A stretch of 5,598 bases of DNA, from assembly GCA_947587115.1 (NCBI GenBank), contig CANPXY010000074.1:1-5598 (forward strand). The letters are read 5' to 3'. The notes beneath the pieces are model-generated. The model was not told the origin of the DNA. It worked only from the letters and a program-made list of their open reading frames with translations, and did no database searches. Shown piece after piece: positions 1 to 4,736 of the stretch. Within the stretch, counting starts at the first letter, position 1; the number at the start of each line of letters is the position of its first letter. The position numbers and the translations under genes are program-made. Source of the stretch: an uncultured Bacilli bacterium. Its GTDB lineage: Bacteria; Bacillota_I; Bacilli_A; RF39; UBA660.

Positions 1-1
1 A

Positions 2-1165
2 AAATTGGTTTATCTTTACTCAAAAGATCAACATGAAGACCCCAAGCAAAAAGCTCTTTTCCAAGTGGCACTAGAGTGCTCATCGACTACAATGTATCCC
101 GATTATCTCGCCATTGATTCTGATTATGGCACGGTGTCGAGAATCTACAAGGAAAGCGGAGTGATTACTTCTCCGATGGGTTGCCGAGCATTTTTAAGCC
201 CTTGGAAAGACCCCAAAACCAATCAATACGTTACGATTGGGCGAGCCAATATCGGGGCGGTTTCACTTCATCTGCCTTTGATTTGGGAAGTAGCCAAGTA
301 TAATCACGGCGGTAACGCCACTAAAGAGTATTTTTACGAGTATCTCGACAATTGTATGGATTTGATCCGCAATTTCTTCAAAAGAAAGTATGAAACTCTT
401 TCAAACACGTACTGCTCGACTAATCCGATGGGATTTACTCAAGGAGGTTTTTACCATGGAGTGAAAAAACCCACGGAAAAAATTGGCGATCTTGTAAAAT
501 ATATGACAGCATCTTTCGGCATTACTGCATTGCATGAACTTACCGAAGTAGCTTTAGGAAAATCCTTAAAAGAAGACAAAAGCACTTTTGCCAAAGAAGT
601 GGTGCAACATATTGCCGATCGGGTTAAAAAATACAAATCCGAAGACGGTTGGCTTTATGCCTTATATGGCACTCCTGCGGAAAGTCTTTGTGAAACACAA
701 GCCAAACAACTTAAAAAATTCTATATTGATACCAATCAACCTGAGAAGGCTTATCAAGTCGCAGATTATCTCACCAATTCATTCCACTTCCATGTTTCCG
801 AGAAAATCAGCCCCTTTGAAAAGCAAGACGGAGAATTTGATCTGTTCCACATGATTGAAGGCGGGCATATCCAATATTGTCGAATTGATGATCCGACAAA
901 CATAAAAGGGCTTGAGGATATTGTCCTTAGGGCTATGGACATGGGATTTTACGAAGGTGTGAATTTCGAGGCGATGTTTTGCAACGACTGCAAAAAACAC
1001 TCGGTAGTGAAACCCACAAATATTTCAACTTGCCCCGTTTGTGGCTCTCACGCCACAACAGTCATTTCAAGGGTTTGTGGGTATCTTGGATATTCCGCTG
1101 TCAATGGTGATACACGTCTCAATAACGGAAAATTAAGCGAAATTCACGATCGAGTCTCAATGTAA
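2..1165 (+). CDS. nrdD: Anaerobic (class III) ribonucleoside-triphosphate reductase NrdD, 5'-truncated
   Basis: C-terminal part (about 387 codons) of the class III reductase, which reduces ribonucleoside triphosphates to dNTPs by glycyl-radical chemistry without oxygen. The frame is open to the window edge and the first TTG (base 5) is an ordinary internal Leu codon, so the true start lies upstream. Counting that Leu as residue 1, visible signatures are: M-G-C-R-A-F-L at 58-64, whose Cys60 matches the active-site thiyl cysteine; a zinc site C-x2-C (326, 329) and C-x2-C (343, 346); and R-V-C-G-Y-L-G at 356-362, with Gly359 as the radical glycine. The stretch around residues 60-95 (S-P-W-K-D-P, then N-I-G-A-V-S-L-H-L-P) looks to me more like bacterial, clostridial-type NrdD than T4 NrdD, but this is from memory. 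All visible catalytic residues are present, so it looks functional. The activase NrdG is not in the window. A terminator follows 15 bases after the stop, separating it from the capsid block. The role would be supplying dNTPs for phage replication in an anoxic host. Confidence 0.95.
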   Translation, partial: KLVYLYSKDQHEDPKQKALFQVALECSSTTMYPDYLAIDSDYGTVSRIYKESGVITSPMGCRAFLSPWKDPKTNQYVTIGRANIGAVSLHLPLIWEVAKYNHGGNATKEYFYEYLDNCMDLIRNFFKRKYETLSNTYCSTNPMGFTQGGFYHGVKKPTEKIGDLVKYMTASFGITALHELTEVALGKSLKEDKSTFAKEVVQHIADRVKKYKSEDGWLYALYGTPAESLCETQAKQLKKFYIDTNQPEKAYQVADYLTNSFHFHVSEKISPFEKQDGEFDLFHMIEGGHIQYCRIDDPTNIKGLEDIVLRAMDMGFYEGVNFEAMFCNDCKKHSVVKPTNISTCPVCGSHATTVISRVCGYLGYSAVNGDTRLNNGKLSEIHDRVSM

Positions 1166-1180
1166 AACCCCAATAGTGAA

Positions 1181-1214
1181 TAAAGAAAAACCACCGAAAG
1201 GTGGTTTTTCTTTA
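1181..1214. terminator. Intrinsic terminator after nrdD, probably bidirectional
   Basis: A perfect 15-bp inverted repeat: 1181-1195 (TAAAGAAAAACCACC) pairs with 1200-1214 across a GAAA tetraloop (1196-1199). The GC-rich part of the stem (CCACC/GGTGG) is next to the loop and is followed by TTTTTCTTT, giving the U-rich tract on the + strand. The 5' arm is A-rich, so the reverse transcript also has a U-tract and it could stop transcription from either side. It starts 15 bases after the nrdD stop codon. Confidence 0.9.
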
Positions 1215-1460
1215 ATATGTTTGAAAGCAAAACAAAGTTTCCAAATTTTCAAAATTACATTATTATTGATCTTTATTGCTGAAATTGATTAGAAACTTTT
1301 ACGCTTGTTTCAGTTTCAATTCGTAATTATAAAGTACTTTTGAATGAATGTCAAGTCTTTTTTCTAACTATTTTTAACATTACTAAAAAGAACTCAAAAA
1401 GAATAGTTCTTTTTTTCACTGAAAGTATAGCTTGCAAGAAAGAAAGGAATTTTGTACATA
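1215..1460. other. AT-rich intergenic region between nrdD and the capsid block
   Basis: About 245 bases with no open frame that looks coding and no tRNA-like structure that I can see. It is strongly AT-rich and presumably holds the promoter for the downstream genes. No copy of the T4 late promoter octamer TATAAATA is present; the nearest is TATAAAGT at 1328-1335 (6 of 8 match). A 15-base element at 1326-1340 recurs, with two mismatches, upstream of the capsid gene (4528-4542). A terminator-like hairpin lies at 1385-1414. No convincing sigma70-type -35/-10 pair was found. Confidence 0.6.
1385..1414 (+). terminator. Terminator-like hairpin in the leader of the gp67-like gene
   Basis: A perfect 10-bp stem, AAAAAGAACT (1385-1394) with AGTTCTTTTT (1405-1414), and a 10-base loop. 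The 3' arm runs into T1410-T1416, a seven-T tract. The form is that of an intrinsic terminator, although the stem has only three GC pairs. It sits 46 bases upstream of the gp67-like start codon, so it either stops read-through from upstream, with the capsid promoter between it and the gene, or acts as an attenuator in a longer leader. Confidence 0.55.
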
Positions 1461-1625
1461 ATGGATAAAGATCAAAAAATACTTGCAAAAGCCTTAAGAA
1501 ATCGAGACGTTAAGACTTTTTCAGAAAAATTTTCAAGCATGATTGATCAAAAAATCAAAGAAAAAACTCAAGCGATTTTCAAAGATTCTATTTCGTCTTT
1601 GGGAATTGAAAAGGCGGGAGAATAA
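1461..1625 (+). CDS. gp67-like prohead core peptide (54 aa)
   Basis: A small protein of 54 residues, highly charged and predicted almost wholly helical. The pattern A-L-R-N-R-D-V-x3-F-x3-F-x2-M-I-x2-K-I-x-E-K (about residues 11-35) resembles the N-terminal half of T4 gp67, a prohead core protein, as I recall it (short helical segment, K/N-D, F, M, then I-K-E-E-K). Position supports this: it is the first gene of a 67-x-21-22-23 block. T4 gp67 is about 80 residues with a very acidic tail; that tail is absent here. No gp21-type cleavage site (L/I-x-E-A/G/S) is visible. AAAGGAA at 1443-1449, 11 bases before the ATG, is the likely ribosome binding site. The stop lies 8 bases before the next gene, suggesting co-transcription. 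Homology is weak because the protein is so short; location and composition carry most of the call. Confidence 0.65.
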   Translation: MDKDQKILAKALRNRDVKTFSEKFSSMIDQKIKEKTQAIFKDSISSLGIEKAGE

Positions 1626-1633
1626 TATCAATC

Positions 1634-2203
1634 ATGGCTATTATCAAAAAACTTTGTTACTCAACACCTCATAGCTCGCAGGTCAAAATCAAAACGGACG
1701 AAAGCGGTGGGGAAATTCAAGTGACTCTCGATGAGCTTTGTTACCGAAGCGATCCAGTAACTTTGGATTTCAATACCGATCCTAAAAATAAATTCGCCAC
1801 CGTGGATAAGAATTTTTCACGGGCTTTTCCAGTGGCGGTTGTTTGGGGCGGGCACTCTCAAGAAGGTAAGATTCGGGTTTATCGAGGCTCTAAAGACCTT
1901 GAACATCTTTTATTTTCCGCTTGCGTAGGCGACACTTGCGAATTCGATATGGAAGGAGACGTCATTCACGCAGATACCGAGTACTCAAATAAAGAGTTTA
2001 TTTTCGTAATTGAAAAAGAAGTCACCTTGTGGATGAGAATCCACAAAACGGGATTTAGAAATTACGTGGAAACAGCCTCTTTCGGCATTAAAGACAATGA
2101 ATCGACCTTTGGAGTCCTCAAAGAGGATATAGCAATCGAACCTGAGAAAGACTCAGAGGAAACGGCTAATAAGGATGCCAATGACGGCGAGAAAGGAGAA
2201 TAA
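1634..2203 (+). CDS. Unrecognised 189-aa protein in the gene 68 position of the capsid block
   Basis: I do not recognise this protein. In T4 the gene between 67 and 21 is 68, another small prohead core protein, but I see no clear resemblance to gp68 (about 140 aa), so only the position is shared. Residues 1-160 look like a compact, mostly beta-type domain rich in alternating hydrophobic and polar residues (for example F-P-V-A-V-V-W-G-G near 65-73 and E-F-I-F-V-I-E near 121-127), with Cys at 8, 36, 97 and 102. From about residue 163 the tail becomes low-complexity and charged, mainly E, D and K. No signal peptide or membrane segment is seen. L-K-E-D at 162-165, just before the tail, resembles a gp21 site with Asp after the cut. 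GGGAG at 1616-1620 is a possible but distant ribosome binding site (13 bases). The stop is 2 bases from the gp21 start. A capsid-core or capsid-associated role is inferred from context only. Confidence 0.85.
   Translation: MAIIKKLCYSTPHSSQVKIKTDESGGEIQVTLDELCYRSDPVTLDFNTDPKNKFATVDKNFSRAFPVAVVWGGHSQEGKIRVYRGSKDLEHLLFSACVGDTCEFDMEGDVIHADTEYSNKEFIFVIEKEVTLWMRIHKTGFRNYVETASFGIKDNESTFGVLKEDIAIEPEKDSEETANKDANDGEKGE
2191..2198 (+). promoter_or_regulatory. Strong ribosome binding site for gp21
   Basis: GAAAGGAG lies 7 bases before the gp21 ATG and within the last codons of the preceding gene. It fixes the start at 2206 and contrasts with the gp22 and gp23 genes, whose starts lack a clear Shine-Dalgarno sequence. 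Confidence 0.8.
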
Positions 2204-2205
2204 TC

Positions 2206-2865
2206 ATGAAACACATTAGAACCGATGTTGAACCCGTGAAAGTTCTTCTTGAGGAAACGAAAAACGAAAACGGAGAGCACGTTCCCCAATATTTTCTTGA
2301 GGGAGTGTTTTTACAAACCAATATCAAAAACCGAAACGGGCGAATCTATCCGATGGAGGTTGTCAAACCTGAGGTTGAACGCTACATTGCCGAGTATGTC
2401 GTTCCTGGTCGGGCTTTTGGGCAATTAGGGCATCCAACTGATCCTAACGAAACTCCGAATATCAATCTCAAAGAGGTTAGCCACGTCATCACCAATATTT
2501 GGCAAGATGGAGACTATTTCAAAGCGAGGGCGAAAATTCTTGACACCCCAAATGGACGAGTTGTTAAGGCGATGATTAAAGAGCATTGTCAATTAGGAGT
2601 TTCCTCAAGAGCCTTGGGAAGTGTGACCACAAAAAACGGTATTCAATATGTGAACGATGACTTCAAACTTATTACCGCTGGTGATATTGTCTTTGAACCA
2701 TCGGCACAAACCGCTTTTCCTCAAGGGTTGATTGAAGACGTGGAATGGGTTTTTGATGAAAAAACCCAGCAATACGTTCGCCTAGGTGATAAACCCACGT
2801 TGCAAGAAGAACAGTTGAAACAACTACGGGATTTTTTCGACTCGTTGAAAGAATCATTTTTATAA
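2206..2865 (+). CDS. 21: T4 gp21-like prohead maturation protease (peptidase family S77)
   Basis: A 219-residue protein, very close to T4 gp21 (about 212). It is the serine protease inside the prohead that digests the scaffold and trims capsid proteins after shell assembly. Motifs visible in order: the conserved N-terminal beta region with N-x2-N-G-R-I-Y-P at 41-49; G-H-P at 75-77, with His76 as the probable catalytic His; G-V-S-S-R at 131-135, where Ser133 or Ser134 is the nucleophile; and G-D-I-V-x2-P-S at 159-166, with Asp160 as candidate third residue. These match the His/Ser/Asp layout of the family. The C-terminus, about residues 196-219, is a helical charged tail ending S-L-K-E-S-F-L; L-K-E/S at 214-217 fits the enzyme's own cleavage rule, consistent with self-processing known for T4 gp21. 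It starts 2 bases after the previous stop and is followed by a hairpin-bearing leader before gp22. All core motifs are intact. Confidence 0.95.
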   Translation: MKHIRTDVEPVKVLLEETKNENGEHVPQYFLEGVFLQTNIKNRNGRIYPMEVVKPEVERYIAEYVVPGRAFGQLGHPTDPNETPNINLKEVSHVITNIWQDGDYFKARAKILDTPNGRVVKAMIKEHCQLGVSSRALGSVTTKNGIQYVNDDFKLITAGDIVFEPSAQTAFPQGLIEDVEWVFDEKTQQYVRLGDKPTLQEEQLKQLRDFFDSLKESFL

Positions 2866-2876
2866 CTATTGAAAAT

Positions 2877-2906
2877 TTTGAGAAAAATTTAAGTTTTTTT
2901 CTCAAA
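2877..2906 (+). promoter_or_regulatory. Hairpin between gp21 and gp22
   Basis: An 11-bp perfect stem: 2877-2887 (TTTGAGAAAAA) pairs with 2896-2906 (TTTTTCTCAAA) around an 8-base loop. It is not followed by a clean T tract, so it may be a weak terminator, a processing site or an mRNA-stabilising structure. It lies between a protease needed in small amounts and a scaffold needed in large amounts, so partial termination or a fresh transcript start here would make sense, but this is inference. Confidence 0.5.
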
Positions 2907-2922
2907 TTTATTAAAAAAACAA

Positions 2923-2936
2923 ATTCTTTAAAGAAT
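2923..2936. repeat. 14-bp perfect palindrome just upstream of gp22
   Basis: ATTCTTTAAAGAAT is self-complementary and ends 9 bases before the gp22 ATG. It contains the only purine-rich stretch (AAAGAA) that could act as a ribosome binding site, so a small hairpin here (5-bp stem, TTAA loop) could mask it. It might alternatively be a protein-binding operator. Confidence 0.5.
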
Positions 2937-2945
2937 ATTAATACT

Positions 2946-4499
2946 ATGGATCAAACACAAGTGACAAACCTGTTCAATCAGGACGGTACTTTGTCAGAGG
3001 ACTTCAAAAAGTCGGCAACCGACATGTTTGTCCAAGCGGTTCAAGAGTCCGTGGAAAACAAATTGAAAGCGTCTGATGATACCGTTACAGAGGGGCTTTT
3101 ATCCCTTGAGCAAGTTATCAAAAAAGCTCTTGGGGAATCCTGCGAGGGTGACGAGTGTGAAGAAGAACTTGAAGAAGGAAAACTTCTCACTTTGGATCAA
3201 GTCGTCAAAAAAGCCCTTGGTGAGTCTTGCAGAAAAACTAGAAAAGGCGAGCTCACAGAAAGAAAACGCTCTTTAAAAGACATTGTCAAACTCGCTTTGA
3301 AAGAAGGATGTGATAGTGACGAGTGTGAAGAAGAACTCAAAGAAGATAAACTCTTAACCTTGGATCAAGTTGTGAAAAAGGCTTTAGGAGAATCCTGTGA
3401 CGGAGACGAGTGTGAAGAAGAACTTGAAGAAGGTAAACTTCTTAGACTTGATCGAGTAGTCAAAAAAGCTCTTGGTGAGTCTAAAGGTTCTTTGAAAGAA
3501 GGAAAACTTCTTACCTTGGATCAGGTTGTTAAACAAGTTCTTGGCGAGTCTAAAGAGACTAATGGAAAACTCAATGTCCAAGACGTTGTTGAATCCGTGA
3601 TTGCCGAAGAACGTGGAGAATACGTTGAAGAAGAACTTGAAGAAGGAAAACTTCTCACTTTGGATCAAGTCGTCAAAAAAGCCCTTGGTGAGTCTAAAGG
3701 TTCTTTGAAAGAAGGAAAACTCCTTACTTTGGATCAGGTCATTAAAAGCGTTTTGCACGAAAGTGACGATGACGAAGATGACGATGATGAGGACGATCTT
3801 GAAAAAGTCAACGAAAAGCTTCTTGATAGAATTTCCGATCTTGAACGTGAACTTGAACAATGTCGGGCGGAAAAAGACGGCATTGAATCAGAAAAAGACG
3901 ATGAAGTCGAATCTCAAGTCGAATGTCAAGTTGAAGAACTTACTAATCGGGTTTCCGCTTATGCCGATTTTGTCGCCGAGCAATACGTCACCAAAAATGA
4001 AAAACTCATTGAAGAGTCCTCTAAGGTTCTTTTAGCCGAAGGTGTTCTAAAGACAGTTCGTGGACTTTTCGAGGCTTATGGCTTTAGTCTCAAAGACGGC
4101 GACTCCATTTTGCGTGATGAATTGGAGTCCTCAAAACAAAGTCTTCAAGAGGCGTATGACAAACTTTCAGACGCTTTGGATCAAAAACAAGTTTTGGCTA
4201 ACAAGGTTGAATCTTTGGAAAAGAAACTTGCTTTTAACGCCTTGACGGAATCTTTGAGTCAATCTGAAAAGCAACGTGTAATGAATATGATTGAAGGGGA
4301 AAATTGCAATCTTGAAACATTCAAGAAAAAGGTTTCCACTTTGATTGAAAATTTGAACACTCCTGCTTTCCGTAGAAGTCACACCATTGTGACCGACTCA
4401 CAAGTTCAAACTTTGAATGAAGAACGTCAAAGAGGTGTTGAAGACCCCACGGTATCGGCACTTGCCGAGGCAATGGAAAGGCTTTATCCACAAAAATAA
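2946..4499 (+). CDS. 22: gp22-like prohead scaffold (major core) protein with internal repeat array
   Basis: 517 residues, roughly twice T4 gp22 (about 269). The call rests on position between gp21 and gp23, strong E/K/D/L composition, predicted coiled coil, and a high number of gp21 cleavage motifs. Layout: residues 1-48, N-terminal segment; 49-273, nine tandem modules with consensus G-K-L-L-T-L-D-Q-V-V-K-K-A-L-G-E-S; 274-284, an all-Asp/Glu run; about 285-335 and 385-430, coiled-coil-like E/K/L heptads; 431-517, a mixed C-terminal part probably corresponding to the conserved gp22 core. I count 19 (L/I)-x-E-(A/G/S) motifs: 13 inside the repeats, and IEES 355, LAEG 363, LFEA 374, LQEA 400, LTES 433 and LAEA 506 outside. 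Cysteines cluster in the linkers (66, 71, 95, 122, 127, 151, 156), unusual for a scaffold. No clear Shine-Dalgarno is present; the start is the first in-frame ATG after the leader. In T4, gp22 forms the core and is cut to small internal peptides. Confidence 0.85.
   Translation: MDQTQVTNLFNQDGTLSEDFKKSATDMFVQAVQESVENKLKASDDTVTEGLLSLEQVIKKALGESCEGDECEEELEEGKLLTLDQVVKKALGESCRKTRKGELTERKRSLKDIVKLALKEGCDSDECEEELKEDKLLTLDQVVKKALGESCDGDECEEELEEGKLLRLDRVVKKALGESKGSLKEGKLLTLDQVVKQVLGESKETNGKLNVQDVVESVIAEERGEYVEEELEEGKLLTLDQVVKKALGESKGSLKEGKLLTLDQVIKSVLHESDDDEDDDDEDDLEKVNEKLLDRISDLERELEQCRAEKDGIESEKDDEVESQVECQVEELTNRVSAYADFVAEQYVTKNEKLIEESSKVLLAEGVLKTVRGLFEAYGFSLKDGDSILRDELESSKQSLQEAYDKLSDALDQKQVLANKVESLEKKLAFNALTESLSQSEKQRVMNMIEGENCNLETFKKKVSTLIENLNTPAFRRSHTIVTDSQVQTLNEERQRGVEDPTVSALAEAMERLYPQK
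3090..3764 (+). repeat. Nine-copy in-frame repeat array inside the scaffold gene
   Basis: Encodes scaffold residues 49-273. Copies, by residue: 49-65, 78-94, 107-122 (degenerate, R-S-L-K-D-I-V-K-L-A-L-K-E-G), 134-150, 163-179, 186-202, 207-222 (degenerate, L-N-V-Q-D-V-V-E-S-V-I-A-E-E), 234-250 and 257-273. The first five copies are exactly 29 residues apart (87 bases); later steps are 23, 20, 28 and 23. The difference comes from the linker: a long acidic one (C-x-x-D-E-C-E-E-E-L-x-E) or a short one (K-G-S-L-K-E). At DNA level, 3158-3227 is identical to 3626-3695 (70 bases) and 3471-3508 is identical to 3684-3721 (38 bases), so some copies arose or were homogenised recently. Confidence 0.95.
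3765..3797 (+). other. Acidic run at the end of the scaffold repeat array
   Basis: Encodes residues 274-284, made only of Asp and Glu (D-D-D-E-D-D-D-D-E-D-D), from GAY/GAR codons that also form a simple-sequence tract. It separates the cleavage-site repeats from the coiled-coil part. T4 carries comparable acidity in gp67, whose counterpart here lacks an acidic tail. Confidence 0.85.
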
Positions 4500-4537
4500 G
4501 CTGGATTAAAGGTTTAGAGAATAATTGATTACTAAGT

Positions 4538-4556
4538 ACTTTCCAATTTGGAAAGT
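4538..4556 (+). promoter_or_regulatory. Hairpin in the leader of the capsid gene
   Basis: An 8-bp perfect stem, ACTTTCCA (4538-4545) with TGGAAAGT (4549-4556), and a 3-base loop. No T tract follows, so it is not an intrinsic terminator on the + strand. It overlaps the AAGTACTTT element shared with the region upstream of the gp67-like gene. Possible roles are mRNA 5'-end stabilisation or processing between scaffold and capsid messages. Confidence 0.5.
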
Positions 4557-4563
4557 CACAAAA

Positions 4564-4577
4564 AATTAAATTTAATT
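4564..4577. repeat. 14-bp perfect palindrome just upstream of gp23
   Basis: AATTAAATTTAATT is self-complementary and ends 3 bases before the capsid ATG. It is pure A/T, so a chance palindrome is more likely than for the gp22 one, but it repeats the arrangement seen there. No Shine-Dalgarno sequence lies between it and the start codon. Confidence 0.4.
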
Positions 4578-4580
4578 AAA

Positions 4581-4736
4581 ATGACAGATTTAATAAGAAA
4601 ATGGTCGAAGGTGTTAGAATCCAGACAAGAGACACCTATTGCCAATGCGTACAAAAAACAAGTTACCGCAATTTTGCTTGAAAACCAATTGCAGTATCGT
4701 AATGAAAGACGTGACGCTCGTGATCCTCTGATGGAA
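4581..4736 (+). other. Delta domain of the capsid protein, probably removed by gp21
   Basis: Residues 1-52, shorter than the 65-residue T4 delta domain. It is helical and charged, as expected for a segment that contacts the scaffold. The proposed cut is after Glu52 in P-L-M-E-D-S. A second motif, V-L-E-S at 11-14, is less likely to be the final cut because it would leave most of the delta domain in place. Confidence 0.6.

Noticed and set aside
5..7. TTG at base 5 as the start of nrdD
   Set aside because: The frame stays open to the window edge and large conserved N-terminal parts of NrdD are missing, so the gene continues upstream.
1328..1335. T4-type late promoter
   Set aside because: TATAAAGT matches TATAAATA at only 6 of 8 positions and lies 125 bases from the gene. 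TATAACTA at 2861-2868 matches 7 of 8 but includes the gp21 stop codon and is common by chance in AT-rich DNA. Neither is strong enough to call.
1340..1370. sigma70-like promoter TTGAAT ... TAACTA
   Set aside because: The spacer is 19 bases and the -10 is poor; such matches are expected by chance in this AT-rich stretch.
3090..3764. CRISPR-like regular repeats
   Set aside because: The repeats are coding, in frame and diverged with protein-level conservation. Linkers are also repeats rather than unique spacers, and there are no cas genes.
3384..3860. Long antisense open frame (158 codons) across the scaffold repeats
   Set aside because: It is the reverse image of the E/K/L-rich repeats, reading as F/S/K repeats. 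It has no independent start signal and its repetition is explained by the scaffold array.
3763..4035. Overlapping + strand open frame in the scaffold gene (90 codons)
   Set aside because: It is an out-of-frame reading of GAY/GAR-rich codons (M/T/K-rich start) with no ribosome binding site; the scaffold frame explains the sequence.
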